From positions 1,205,501 to 1,269,500 of the forward strand of contig NZ_CP084758.1 of assembly GCF_020535565.1 (NCBI RefSeq): a stretch of 64,000 nt of DNA, written 5' to 3'. Source of the DNA: Shinella sp. XGS7. Lineage in GTDB: Bacteria; Pseudomonadota; Gammaproteobacteria; Burkholderiales; Burkholderiaceae_C. The translations under genes were made by a program, and so were the position numbers. Positions 40,870 through 50,230 of this stretch are shown here, piece after piece (within the stretch, counting starts at the first letter, position 1; the number at the start of each line of letters is the position of its first letter). A model generated the notes under the pieces. That model worked only from the letters and a program-made list of their open reading frames with translations, ran no database searches and was not told the DNA's origin.

Positions 40870-41574
40870 ATGACCCGATCCTATTCCGACGCGCGCCTGG
40901 CGCTCTACACCGCGGCCGTGCTGGTCTGTGCCCTGCTGTGGGAGTCCAGCGGCCTGGACCTGGCCATGGCGACCCTGTCCGGCGGTGCGACCGGCTTTGC
41001 CCTGCGTGACCACTGGCTGCTGACCGATGTGATGCACCAGGGCGCGCGCCTGCTGGCCTGGGTCTTCATGCTGGCCCTGAGCCTGGGCCTGTGGTGGCCG
41101 CGCGGTCCGCTGCGCCGCCTGAACTGGTCGGAGCGTCTGCAGCTGGTGCTCTCGGGCTGGCTGGCCGTGCTGGTGGTGAGTCTGCTCAAGGGCATGAGCG
41201 CCACCTCCTGCCCCTGGGATCTGCAGCAGTTCGGCGGCGTGGCCCGCTACCTGCCGCACTGGCAGGGCTTTCTGATGAGCGATGGCGGTGGGGGCCACTG
41301 CTTCCCCGGCGGCCATGCCTCGGCCGGCTTTGCCTTCGTTGGCGGCTTCTTCGCCTTCCGCCGCCAGGCGCCCGAGCTGGCCCTGCGCTGGCTGGCCGTG
41401 GCCGTGGCCGTGGGCCTGATCCTGGGTCTGGGCCAGCAGCTGCGTGGCGCCCACTTCATGAGCCACACCCTCTGGTCCGGCCTCTTTTGCTGGCTCTCGG
41501 CCTGGGGACTGGACCTGCTGTGGCGCGCTGCCACGGCCCAGCGCCGACCCCTGCCCCAGCCCCTGGGGCACTGA
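40870..41574 (+). CDS. PAP2-superfamily membrane phosphatase (lipid A / undecaprenyl-PP type)
   Basis: A 234-residue protein with about six helices. The acid-phosphatase signatures are Lys107 in L-K-G-M-S-A-T-S-C-P-W-D-L, H149 in P-G-G-H-A-S-A-G (146-153), and Arg192 to His199 in R-G-A-H-F-M-S-H. The C-P-W-D-L-Q-Q-F-G-G insert marks the subgroup of lipid A phosphatases and LpxT-like kinases. It would act at the periplasmic face of the inner membrane. Divergent from the QseB/PmrA-like gene across a matching box, so it is the likely target of that system. Substrate not settled. Confidence 0.85.
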   Translation: MTRSYSDARLALYTAAVLVCALLWESSGLDLAMATLSGGATGFALRDHWLLTDVMHQGARLLAWVFMLALSLGLWWPRGPLRRLNWSERLQLVLSGWLAVLVVSLLKGMSATSCPWDLQQFGGVARYLPHWQGFLMSDGGGGHCFPGGHASAGFAFVGGFFAFRRQAPELALRWLAVAVAVGLILGLGQQLRGAHFMSHTLWSGLFCWLSAWGLDLLWRAATAQRRPLPQPLGH

Positions 41575-41633
41575 GGCCCTGATCTCGCCGGTCGAGGCCG
41601 GCTAGCATGCGGGGCTCGATACGGCGGCCCTCG

Positions 41634-42986
41634 ATGTCCTTGTCCTCGACACCTTCTCCGCGCCTCTTCTCCCTGGCCTGGCCACTCTTCATCGAGCTGC
41701 TGCTGGGCATCGCGGTCGGCATGGCCGGCACTCTGCTGGCGGCCCGCGTGTCCGACGCCTCGGGCGCTGCCTTTGCCCTGGCCAACCATGTCTCGGCCAC
41801 GCTCTTCATCCTGTTCCGCATCGTCGGCGCGGGTGTCAGCGTGGTCGTGACCCAGAGCCTGGGCGGCGGCCGGCGCGACCAGGCCGACGCCCTGGCCCGC
41901 GCCGCCCTGGGCGCCAGCAGCTGGATCGGCCTGCTGGGTGCCGCGGGCGCCTTGCTGGGGGCGGCTCCCTTGCTGCGCCTGCTGAACGCGCCGGCCGAGG
42001 TGCTGCCCCTGGCCCAGCCCTTGCTGATGGCCCTGGCTCCGGCCCTGCTGCTGGACGCCTGGAACGCTTCCATGGCCAGCGTGATGCGGGCCCATCTGCG
42101 CAGCCGCGACACCCTGGCCGTGCTGGTGCTGATGCAGCTCTGCCAGCTGGCCCTGGCCATTCCCCTGATGCACCTGCTGGGCCTGCCGGGCTTTGCCCTG
42201 GCCCTGGTGCTCAGCCGCAGCCTGGCCCTGGGCCTGCATCTGTGGCTGTGGCGCACGCGCCTGGCCCTGCGCCCGCAGCGCAGCGACTGGTGGCGCCTGC
42301 CGCGGCGCGAGCTGGCCACGGTGCTGCACATCGGCCTGCCCGGCGCGGCCGAGAACATCGCCTACCGCCTGGCCTATATGGTCAGCGTCGGCGTGGCCGG
42401 CGCGCTGGGAGCCCAGGCCTTGGCCACGCATGCCTACACCTCCCAGCTCATGTACTTCGTGCTGCTGCCGGGCCTGGCCACGGGCTTTGCGGCCGAGATC
42501 GTGGTGGGCCACCTGATCGGCGCGGGCCGTCTGCACGAGGCCCACCGCCTGGTGCGCCGGGCCCTGGCGCGCGGCCTGGCCATCAGCGTGGTGGTGGCCA
42601 GTGTGGCGGCCCTGGCCTCGCCCTGGCTGCTGGCACGCTTCAGCGCCGATGCCGGTATCGTGGCCGCCGGCGTCACCCTGATGTGGCTGACCGTGCTGCT
42701 GGAGCCTGGGCGCACCTTCAATCTGGTGGTCATCAATGCCCTGCGGGCGGCTGGTGATGCGCGCTATCCGGTGATGACGGGCGCCGGGTCCATGCTGCTG
42801 GTGCTGGCCGGCGGCAGCTGGCTGCTGGGTCATGTGCTGGGCTGGGGTCTGGTGGGCATCTGGGTGGCCTATGCGGCCGACGAGTGGCTGCGCGGCCTGC
42901 TGATGTGGCGGCGCTGGGCCACCCAGGGCTGGGTACCGCATGCCCGCGGTGTGCACCGGCGGCTACGCCAGCGTCACTCCCACTAG
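41634..42986 (+). CDS. MATE-family efflux transporter
   Basis: A 450-residue, 12-helix transporter with two MatE repeats (about 10-210 and 225-430). Typical motifs include S-L-A-W-P-L-F-I-E at the start, H-I-G-L-P-G-A-A-E-N at the second repeat and E-P-G-R-T-F-N-L-V. It would expel cationic drugs or metabolites using Na+ or H+. ATG 41634 is chosen because residues before it are not MATE-like; GTG or ATG at 41607 is a longer option. It lies 59 bp after the PAP2 gene and may be cotranscribed. Confidence 0.9.
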   Translation: MSLSSTPSPRLFSLAWPLFIELLLGIAVGMAGTLLAARVSDASGAAFALANHVSATLFILFRIVGAGVSVVVTQSLGGGRRDQADALARAALGASSWIGLLGAAGALLGAAPLLRLLNAPAEVLPLAQPLLMALAPALLLDAWNASMASVMRAHLRSRDTLAVLVLMQLCQLALAIPLMHLLGLPGFALALVLSRSLALGLHLWLWRTRLALRPQRSDWWRLPRRELATVLHIGLPGAAENIAYRLAYMVSVGVAGALGAQALATHAYTSQLMYFVLLPGLATGFAAEIVVGHLIGAGRLHEAHRLVRRALARGLAISVVVASVAALASPWLLARFSADAGIVAAGVTLMWLTVLLEPGRTFNLVVINALRAAGDARYPVMTGAGSMLLVLAGGSWLLGHVLGWGLVGIWVAYAADEWLRGLLMWRRWATQGWVPHARGVHRRLRQRHSH

Positions 42987-43065
42987 GGACAGGTCTTGAC
43001 CCACCCAGGCAGGCGGGTGGCGCCGGGGCAGGCCGCGCTCTACACTGAGCTGGCAGCACCAGGGG

Positions 43066-43905
43066 ATGAGCATCGAACCCGCGCCGTTCATGTCACCGGA
43101 AAAGCCCAGGCTTGCGCCTGTGTCCAGGCCGCCCACCCTGTGCCCGTACTGCGAGCACCGCAGCCCGCCGGGCTCCAAGTTTTGCAATGAATGCGGTGCG
43201 GCGCTGCACCTGCAACCCTGCCCGCACTGCGGCGCCCTCAACGACATCACCCTGACCCGGCAATGCGGGCGCTGCCAGCAGCCGCTGGCCTTGCCGGAGA
43301 CCGAGTCCGACCCCGAGGCCGACCCGTCCGGGGCCGCCGCCGGGACCGAGGCGCCAGCACTCGAAACCCTGGCCGGTCCCTGGTTGGCGGCCGAGCCCGG
43401 CCCGCGCCGCGAGCTGGTTTTCGCGCCGGAAGCTCTGCCGTGGGCCGCGCCGCCGCGCCGCTGGCCCTGGCTGCTGGGCCTGGGCCTGATCCTGCCGGCG
43501 CTGGCCGGGCTCGGCGGCTACCGCCTGGCCCAGCGCCAGCAGGCCGAGCTGATCGCCGCGCCCCCGGCGGCGGGCTCGACCGTGCCGTCGGCTGCGCCGC
43601 CAACGCTCCCCGCGCCCGTGGCGGCCGTGCCGCCGTCGCGGCAGGAGCCAGCCGCGGCCCTGGTGCCGACTTCGGCCCTGGTCGTGCCGGTCCCGGCCCC
43701 TGCCGCGGCGTCGGCGCCGCCGGCGCGACCCCCGGTGCTGGCGGCACCTGCACGCCCCGCGCTGCCGCGCGATACACCGTCCGGCGCCGCCGTGTCACCC
43801 CGACCCGCCGCGCCGCCCGGCCCCTGCACCGAGGCCGTGGCCGCCCTGGGTCTGTGCAGTCCGGCGGCTGAGGCCCAAGCGTCCAAGCCCACGAGGAGAC
43901 CCTGA
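43066..43905 (+). CDS. membrane protein with double zinc ribbon and Pro/Ala-rich tail
   Basis: A 279-residue protein. Residues 26-43 (C-P-Y-C ... C-N-E-C) and 52-70 (C-P-H-C ... C-G-R-C) are two zinc ribbons. A single transmembrane helix (about 134-152) is followed by a long Ala/Pro-rich region, then a C-terminal C-T-E-A-V-A-A-L-G-L-C (254-264). Topology is probably zinc ribbons in the cytosol, tail in the periplasm. Its stop overlaps the TAXI receptor start by one base (TGATG), and that receptor ends with a very similar Cys motif. No known function; an accessory or partner of the TAXI protein is suggested. Confidence 0.8.
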   Translation: MSIEPAPFMSPEKPRLAPVSRPPTLCPYCEHRSPPGSKFCNECGAALHLQPCPHCGALNDITLTRQCGRCQQPLALPETESDPEADPSGAAAGTEAPALETLAGPWLAAEPGPRRELVFAPEALPWAAPPRRWPWLLGLGLILPALAGLGGYRLAQRQQAELIAAPPAAGSTVPSAAPPTLPAPVAAVPPSRQEPAAALVPTSALVVPVPAPAAASAPPARPPVLAAPARPALPRDTPSGAAVSPRPAAPPGPCTEAVAALGLCSPAAEAQASKPTRRP

Positions 43906-44933
43906 TGCGCCTGCTGCCCCTGCTGATGAACGCCGCCCTGATCGTGATGGCGAGCTGGAGCGCGCTCGCGCTCGCCGCCCCGGTGGACTACAAGATCGTC
44001 ACCGCCTCGGACAAGGGCACCTACTACGCCATCGGCAAGGACCTGGCGCGCTTCGTGGCGCCCGAGGCCGGCATCAATCTGGAGGTGCTGCCCACCTCGG
44101 GCTCGGCGGCCAATGTCAAGCTGCTGCGCTACGAGCCGGGTGTGAAGTTCGCCGTGGTGCAGGCCGATGTGTTCCAGGCCTTTGTGGATCGCTCCGGTGC
44201 CGGCAATGCCGAGGCCAGCGCCCTGATCCGCCCGCTGCGCGTGATCCTGCCGCTCTACAACACCGAGATCCACTACATCGTGCGGGCCGACGCGCCCTAC
44301 AACTATCTGCACGAGATCAAGGACGTGAAGATCAATGGCGGCCTGGTGGGCAGCGGCGCCGCTCTGATCACCCACACCCTTTACCGCATGATGTTCGGCG
44401 GCCCCATGCCCGAGGCGCAAGCCAGCTTTCTCTCCAACGAGGAGGCCCTGGTCAAGCTGATCGGCGACAAGTCGGTGGATGTGGTGGTGGTGGCTGCGGG
44501 CCAGCCCGCGCCCCTGATCGCGAACATGAAGCCCGAGGCGCAGAAGTTCATCAAGCTGCTCAAGTTCGACCCCAACCATCCCAGCGCCCGCCAGCCCCTG
44601 GGCACTTATGCGCCGGCCACGGTGCGCGCGGCCAGCTACCCCAATCTGCTGGCCGAGGACTTCACCACCATCTCGGTGGGCGCCTTTCTGGTGACCTACG
44701 ACTACAACACCCGCGGCACGGTGGACAGCATGCGCGCCTTCGGGCGCGCCCTGTGCCAGAACTTCGAGCGCCTGCAGGAGCAGGGCCATCCCAAGTGGCG
44801 CGAGGTCAAGCTGGCCCTGCCCGAGCTGGGCCCGGGCTGGACCTATTACCCGGCCACCGCGCGCGAGCTGCGCGCCTGCACGCCCAAGAAGCGCTGCTCC
44901 AACGAGGAGCGTATCCTGGGCCTGTGCAACTGA
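43905..44933 (+). CDS. TAXI-family periplasmic solute receptor (TRAP-associated), no permease nearby
   Basis: A 342-residue exported protein with a signal peptide to about residue 25. The TAXI fold is recognised from I-V-T-A-S-D-K-G-T-Y-Y-A-I-G-K-D-L near the mature start, then P-T-S-G-S-A-A-N-V-K-L-L and V-V-Q-A-D-V-F-Q-A-F. TAXI receptors normally feed TRAP-T permeases (often glutamate or dicarboxylates), but no TRAP membrane gene adjoins. The end is unusual: Cys325, Cys331 and Cys341 in a basic tail closing with I-L-G-L-C-N. It is coupled to the zinc-ribbon protein gene. Confidence 0.87.
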   Translation: MRLLPLLMNAALIVMASWSALALAAPVDYKIVTASDKGTYYAIGKDLARFVAPEAGINLEVLPTSGSAANVKLLRYEPGVKFAVVQADVFQAFVDRSGAGNAEASALIRPLRVILPLYNTEIHYIVRADAPYNYLHEIKDVKINGGLVGSGAALITHTLYRMMFGGPMPEAQASFLSNEEALVKLIGDKSVDVVVVAAGQPAPLIANMKPEAQKFIKLLKFDPNHPSARQPLGTYAPATVRAASYPNLLAEDFTTISVGAFLVTYDYNTRGTVDSMRAFGRALCQNFERLQEQGHPKWREVKLALPELGPGWTYYPATARELRACTPKKRCSNEERILGLCN

Positions 44934-44945
44934 GCGCCGCGGACC

Positions 44946-45884
44946 TCAGCCCGTCGGGCCCTCGCCCTTGGCGCTGGCGGCCAGCTCATCCAGCACGAAC
45001 TGCTTGAGCGCCAGCAGGGGCGGCCAGTCGCGCAGGGCCGGCGGGTAGACCAGGTGGTAGGGCTGGATCTGCTCGTAGCGGATGCTCAGGCGCGAGAGCC
45101 GGCGCAGCCGGCCGGAGCGCAGGGCGTCGGCCGCCAGGATCTCGCGCGCCAGCGCAATGCCCAGGTCCTGCTCGGCGGCCTGCAGCATCAGGCCCACATC
45201 GTTGAACACCGCCACCGGCGTGATGCGGCGCTGCACGCCGAAGGCCGCAAACCAGCGTTCCCAGGGCTCGCTATGGCCCAGCAGGGGCTCCTCGCCAAAG
45301 CAGCGCTCATTGGCCTCGGGCTCGCGCGGGCGCCGGCCCTGCAGACCCAGGCGCCGCGCCGCCGCGGGTGAGCCCACGGCGATCAGAGGCATGGAGGTGC
45401 CGATCAGCTCCTCGGCCACCAGGCCCGGCCAGGGGCCGCTGCCCTGGCGGATGGCGGCGTGAAAGCCCTCGCGCCCCAGGTCCACCAGCTGGGCCGAGGC
45501 GCTGATCTCCAGGGCCAGGCCCGGATGGCGCTGGCGCCAGCGCTGCATGCGCGGCAGCAGCCAGCGCTGGGCAAAGGAGGGCAGCACCGTCAGGCGCAGG
45601 ATCTGGGCGTCCAGGCAGGCGGCCTGGGCGGCCGCCGCCACGCCGCGTTCCAGCTCGGCCAGGGCGCGCTCGGTGCTGGCCAGCAGGGCCTCGCCCGCGC
45701 TATTGAGCACCAAGCGCCGACCGCGCCGCTCGAACAAGGCATGGCCCAGCTGCTGCTCCAGGGCGCGCAGCTGGTGGCTCACCGCGCTGTGCGTCAGGTG
45801 CAGACGCTCGGCCGCCGCGCGCAGGTTCTGCAACTGGGCCACGACCCGGAAGGTGGGCAAGGTGTTGAGCGGCAGGCGTGACAT
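44946..45884 (-). CDS. LysR-type regulator, GcvA-like
   Basis: A 312-residue LysR protein. The HTH is near residues 20-40 (A-A-A-E-R-L-H-L-T-H-S-A-V-S-H-Q-L), with L-E-Q-Q-L-G-H-A-L-F-E-R-R-G-R-R following. The effector-binding domain starts about residue 90. It ends 12 bp from the convergent TAXI gene and is divergent from a DUF1127/NTF2 pair, with a T-N11-A box between. The effector is unknown. Confidence 0.9.
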   Translation of the reverse strand: MSRLPLNTLPTFRVVAQLQNLRAAAERLHLTHSAVSHQLRALEQQLGHALFERRGRRLVLNSAGEALLASTERALAELERGVAAAAQAACLDAQILRLTVLPSFAQRWLLPRMQRWRQRHPGLALEISASAQLVDLGREGFHAAIRQGSGPWPGLVAEELIGTSMPLIAVGSPAAARRLGLQGRRPREPEANERCFGEEPLLGHSEPWERWFAAFGVQRRITPVAVFNDVGLMLQAAEQDLGIALAREILAADALRSGRLRRLSRLSIRYEQIQPYHLVYPPALRDWPPLLALKQFVLDELAASAKGEGPTG

Positions 45885-45915
45885 GGCTGGACTTTGAGCG
45901 CGGTTGCGGTGGCTT

Positions 45916-45938
45916 TCTGGTTAGAAATTTTGACCAGA
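45916..45938. promoter_or_regulatory. LysR box between the GcvA-like regulator and the DUF1127/NTF2 genes
   Basis: TCTGGT-N11-ACCAGA has 6-bp perfect inverted arms with an 11-base AT-rich centre, the classical LysR T-N11-A layout. It starts 32 bp upstream of the regulator start and lies about 135 bp upstream of the DUF1127-like gene. Confidence 0.6.
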
Positions 45939-46073
45939 TTGTCTGAAATCAATCAATTCCATTGTCCAGCAGTGGGCCCTATTCTGAGCTCACTCGCGAG
46001 CCCTTTGTCCACTTGTCTCTTCCGGTGAGGCGGCCCTGATGCCGCCGGGCCGGAGGCCGTCCGGGAGTTCGCC

Positions 46074-46304
46074 ATGTCATCCTCCAGCTGTTCTCTTTCC
46101 TGCGGCGCCCAGGCGCCCGCATCCGCACCCCGCGCCTTGAGGCGCCGCCTGAGCGCCTGGTGGGCCGCGCTCATCACCCCGCCCGTCGAGCCGGTGGCCG
46201 GTCTGGACGACCAGACCCTGCGCGACATCGGCCTGGCCTGCTGCGAGAGCCTGCCCCTGCCCGAACCCAGGATCACGGCCGGCCGCGGCCTGGACTATCT
46301 GTGA
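46074..46304 (+). CDS. small DUF1127-like protein
   Basis: A 76-residue protein. The stretch L-D-D-Q-T-L-R-D-I-G-L (about 43-53) is the DUF1127 core; an Arg/Trp helix (R-R-R-L-S-A-W-W) precedes it. DUF1127 proteins are small, often stress- or phosphate-linked RNA-associated peptides. Divergent from the LysR gene, it overlaps the next gene by GTGA. Confidence 0.75.
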   Translation: MSSSSCSLSCGAQAPASAPRALRRRLSAWWAALITPPVEPVAGLDDQTLRDIGLACCESLPLPEPRITAGRGLDYL

Positions 46305-46663
46305 GCGCCGCCCTGCCCGAGGCCAGCGCCGTGGTTCAGCGCCAGCTGGAGGCCTACAACGCCCACGACCTGCCAGCCCTGCTGGCCTGCTATGCCGAGG
46401 ACGCGGTGCAGTACGAGTTTCCCGATCGCGTGCTGGCCCGCGGCCGGGCCGCGATCGGCGCCCGCATGGCCGAGCGTTTCGCACAGACCCGGCCCCAGGC
46501 CCGCCTGCGCCAGCGCAGTGTGATGGGGGATCTGGTGATCGACCAGGAGGAGATCACGCGCCAGGGCCTGCAAGGCCCGGAGCGCAGCAGTCTGGTGGCC
46601 ATCTACCGCCTGCGGGCGGGTCTGATCCAGGAGGCCAGCTTCGTTGTCGACGGCGTGGCCTGA
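46301..46663 (+). CDS. NTF2/SnoaL-fold protein
   Basis: A 120-residue single-domain protein of the NTF2-like fold (ketosteroid isomerase/SnoaL). It opens with V-Q-R-Q-L-E-A-Y-N-A-H-D-L-P-A-L-L-A-C-Y-A-E-D-A-V, and ends with the paired strands L-V-A-I-Y-R-L and I-Q-E-A-S-F-V-V-D. GTG 46301 overlaps the DUF1127 stop by four bases. Family members bind small hydrophobic ligands or have isomerase activity; no catalytic role can be assigned. Confidence 0.82.
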   Translation: MSAALPEASAVVQRQLEAYNAHDLPALLACYAEDAVQYEFPDRVLARGRAAIGARMAERFAQTRPQARLRQRSVMGDLVIDQEEITRQGLQGPERSSLVAIYRLRAGLIQEASFVVDGVA

Positions 46664-46710
46664 GCGGCCCCCGCGAATGCGCGTCCGGGCCTTGCCAGAC
46701 GACGTGAATC

Positions 46711-46724
46711 GCGCATAAATGCGC
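46711..46724. promoter_or_regulatory. 14-bp palindrome upstream of the subtilisin gene
   Basis: GCGCAT-AA-ATGCGC is symmetrical and followed closely by GCGCATGTGC. It lies 177 bp upstream of the protease start in a 237-bp gap without genes. It may be an operator or the end hairpin of the NTF2 transcript; it has no T-tract. Confidence 0.3.
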
Positions 46725-46900
46725 ATGTGCGGCGAGCGCGACGGCCTGTGCAACAAGGGCTTACACACAGGCATGTCGAGGCTTCCTAAGCTGCGCGGCA
46801 GCCGGCAAACCTGCATGCACGGCTGGATGCCAGGGAGTACAGCAGGGTCTGATACGGCGCCAAGGGCGCCGCGCCCCTTGTCTCTTTGGAGTCCTCGATC

Positions 46901-49018
46901 ATGTTGTTCACCGCCGTCGCGCTGGCCGCTGGCCTGACCGCACCCAGCTGTGCCTGGGATCCCTCAAACGAGATCGCGTATGAGGGCGATCCGGCGGCCC
47001 AGGTGGCACGCTTCCAGGACCTGCCGCCCGCGGCCCGCGAGCGGCTGCAGCACCGCATGGCGGCCCATCGCTTTGATGAGCTGGTCCTGATCGAGCGCGA
47101 GGGCGTGCGGGGCGCGCAGCGCTATGGCCAGGAACTCAGCGGCCTGCAGACGGGCGCCGGGGTTTGTGCCAGCCCCGATCTGAGCCGCTGGGACGCGGCG
47201 CGGGCCGAGCCTGCGCTGGCCTATTGCGAGGGACGACACTGCATCCTGGTCACGATCAATGGCCGCCACAGCCTGAGGGTGGAGCGCCTGGGCCTGGCGG
47301 CCTGGGCGGCTGCTGATCCGCAGCAGGTGCTCAGCGATCAACCGCCGGCGGCCGGCAGCGAGCCCTATGCCCCGGGGCGCCTGCTGGTAGGCGCGCGTGC
47401 CGGGCTTGCTCCCAAGGAGCTGGACAAGATCGCCAATGGCCAGGGGGCCAAGGCGCGCCGCATCGGCCGCAGCGATCTCTACATCCTGGATCTGCCGGCG
47501 CAGGCCTCGGAGCAGGCCATGCAGGCGCTGCTGAACCGCCATCCGCAGCTGCGCTTCGCGGAGCTGGATCGGCGCGTGAGTCCGGCTCTGGCGGTCAACG
47601 ATCCTTACGCGGGCAGCCAGTGGCATCTGGCCAAGATCGGCGCTCCGCAGGCCTGGGACCAGAGCCAGGGGGCCGGCGTCACCATCGCGATCCTGGACAC
47701 CGGCATCAATGGTGTTCACGCGGATCTGGCCGCCCGCATGGTGCCGGGCTGGAACTTCTACGACAACAACAGCAATACCGCCGACGTGCATGGGCACGGC
47801 ACGGCGGTGGCCGGTGGCGCGGCTGCCACCCTGAACAACGGCACCGGCGTGGCGGCAGTGGCCGGCGCGGCGCGCCTGATGCCGGTGCGCATTGCCGATG
47901 CCAATGCCTATGCCTACTGGAGCACCGTGGCCCAGGGCCTGACCTGGGCGGCTGACAATGGCGCGCGGGTTGCCAATATCAGCTATGTGGGCGTGGCCGG
48001 CAGCTCGGCGGTGCAGAGTGCGGCCAACTACATGCGCAGCAAGGGCGGCCTGGTGGTCGTGGCCGCCGGCAACAACGGCATCGAGGAGACGATCGCGCCC
48101 ACCACTTCGATGATCGTGGTCTCGGCCACCGACAGCACGGACGCGCTCGCCAGCTTCTCCAGCTGGGGCAGCTTCGTCAGCATCGCTGCCCCCGGCAAGG
48201 ACATCTGGACCACCACGCGGGACGGCAGCTATCAGGCCTGGTGGGGCACCTCGATGGCCAGCCCGGTCGTGGCCGGGGTGGTGGGCCTGATGATGGCGGC
48301 GCGACCGGCCATGGCGGGCAGCCAGATCGAAGGTCTGCTCTACAGCACGGCCCTGGATCTGGGCGATGCGGGGCGTGACAAGCGCTATGGCTATGGCCGC
48401 GTCAATGCCGCCGCTGCGGTGCAGGCGGCCGTCAGCACCCAGGTGCAGGACACGCAGGCGCCCACGGTGAGCATCGCCGCGCCGCTGGCCGGCAGCACGG
48501 TGAGCGGCCTGGTGCCGGTGGACGTGAGCGCGGCCGACAATCTGGGCGTCAGCCGGGTCGAGCTGCGCGTCAATGGCCAGAGCATCGCCATCGACACCGC
48601 CTCGCCCTACGGCTTCAGCTGGGATTCCAGCAGCCTGCCCAATGGCTCCGCGAGCCTGGTGGCCTATGCCTTTGATGCCGCTGGCAATCAGGCCGCATCG
48701 AGCACGGTGATGGTCAATGTGGCCAATGTCTCCAGCGATACCGAGGCGCCGACCGTCAGCATTCGCAGTCCTGCCGCCGGGGTCTCCCTGACGGGCAGCG
48801 TCAGCATCAGCAGCAGCGCGGCCGACAATGCCGGCACGGCCGGCTTAACGCAGACCCTGCTGATCGACGGCAAGGCGGTTGCGACCGCGAGTGGCGGCAG
48901 CCTCAGCTACAGCTGGAATACGCGCAAGGCCAGCGTTGGCGCTCACACGATCACGGTCACGGCGCGAGACGCCGCGGGCAATAGCAGCAGCAGCACGGTG
49001 CAGGTCAGCACCCGCTGA
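46901..49018 (+). CDS. exported subtilisin-like serine protease (S8) with two Ig-like domains
   Basis: A 705-residue secreted protease. The short signal is M-L-F-T-A-V-A-L-A-A-G-L-T-A. An N-terminal propeptide region runs to about 230 with a Y-A-P-G-R-L-L-V segment typical of S8 inhibitors. The catalytic triad is Asp266 (I-L-D-T-G-I), His299 (H-G-H-G-T-A-V-A-G) and Ser451 (W-G-T-S-M-A-S-P), with oxyanion Asn391. Two Ig-like/Big_9 beta domains (about 520-610 and 615-705) each open with A-P-T-V-S-I. GGAG lies about 10 bases before ATG 46901. It would act outside the cell or on the surface. A terminator follows. Confidence 0.9.
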   Translation: MLFTAVALAAGLTAPSCAWDPSNEIAYEGDPAAQVARFQDLPPAARERLQHRMAAHRFDELVLIEREGVRGAQRYGQELSGLQTGAGVCASPDLSRWDAARAEPALAYCEGRHCILVTINGRHSLRVERLGLAAWAAADPQQVLSDQPPAAGSEPYAPGRLLVGARAGLAPKELDKIANGQGAKARRIGRSDLYILDLPAQASEQAMQALLNRHPQLRFAELDRRVSPALAVNDPYAGSQWHLAKIGAPQAWDQSQGAGVTIAILDTGINGVHADLAARMVPGWNFYDNNSNTADVHGHGTAVAGGAAATLNNGTGVAAVAGAARLMPVRIADANAYAYWSTVAQGLTWAADNGARVANISYVGVAGSSAVQSAANYMRSKGGLVVVAAGNNGIEETIAPTTSMIVVSATDSTDALASFSSWGSFVSIAAPGKDIWTTTRDGSYQAWWGTSMASPVVAGVVGLMMAARPAMAGSQIEGLLYSTALDLGDAGRDKRYGYGRVNAAAAVQAAVSTQVQDTQAPTVSIAAPLAGSTVSGLVPVDVSAADNLGVSRVELRVNGQSIAIDTASPYGFSWDSSSLPNGSASLVAYAFDAAGNQAASSTVMVNVANVSSDTEAPTVSIRSPAAGVSLTGSVSISSSAADNAGTAGLTQTLLIDGKAVATASGGSLSYSWNTRKASVGAHTITVTARDAAGNSSSSTVQVSTR

Positions 49019-49034
49019 AGAAGCGTTCCTCAAA

Positions 49035-49063
49035 GACAAAGCCCGCCAGTGGCGGGCTTTGTC
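49035..49063. terminator. bidirectional terminator between the protease and PEP-CTERM genes
   Basis: GACAAAGCCCGCC-AGT-GGCGGGCTTTGTC is a perfect 13-bp stem with a 3-base loop; the U-rich CTTTGT end serves both convergent genes. Confidence 0.85.
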
Positions 49064-49082
49064 GCGAGAGGCCTTGGGCTGC

Positions 49083-49907
<825 letters not shown>

Positions 49908-50230
49908 GGCTGAACTCCTTGGAGCTTGGCTTGGTACTGATGTGAAGCAAAATCCGAGCCCGTATGCAATCCATTGATTCAGAAGGAAATTTTCTGAGGG
50001 GCCAGGGTGGATTCACAAAAATGTCAAATTTCCCGACAGGTCGTGCATGACCTCGCTTGCGTGCCCGCTGCCGTGGGCAAACCCGACCCTGCGAGAGGGC
50101 TATCATGGGCTTGGAGGGGGCGTTCGATCTGTATGGCCGGGCCGCGATGAGGCTAGCCCCGTCAAAACCGTCAGAATGTCGCCCCGGCCGCGAGGCCGCC
50201 CCGGCATCCTGACAGGTGGTGAGAGGATTG
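49908..50230. promoter_or_regulatory. divergent promoter region (PEP-CTERM gene / GntR operon)
   Basis: No gene in these 323 bp. The first half is AT-rich for this genome and has the inverted repeat CAGAA-N7-TTCTG at 49980-49996, about 75 bp upstream of the PEP-CTERM start. GAGAGGA just before 50231 is the ribosome site of the GntR gene. No clear GntR palindrome was found. Confidence 0.4.
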
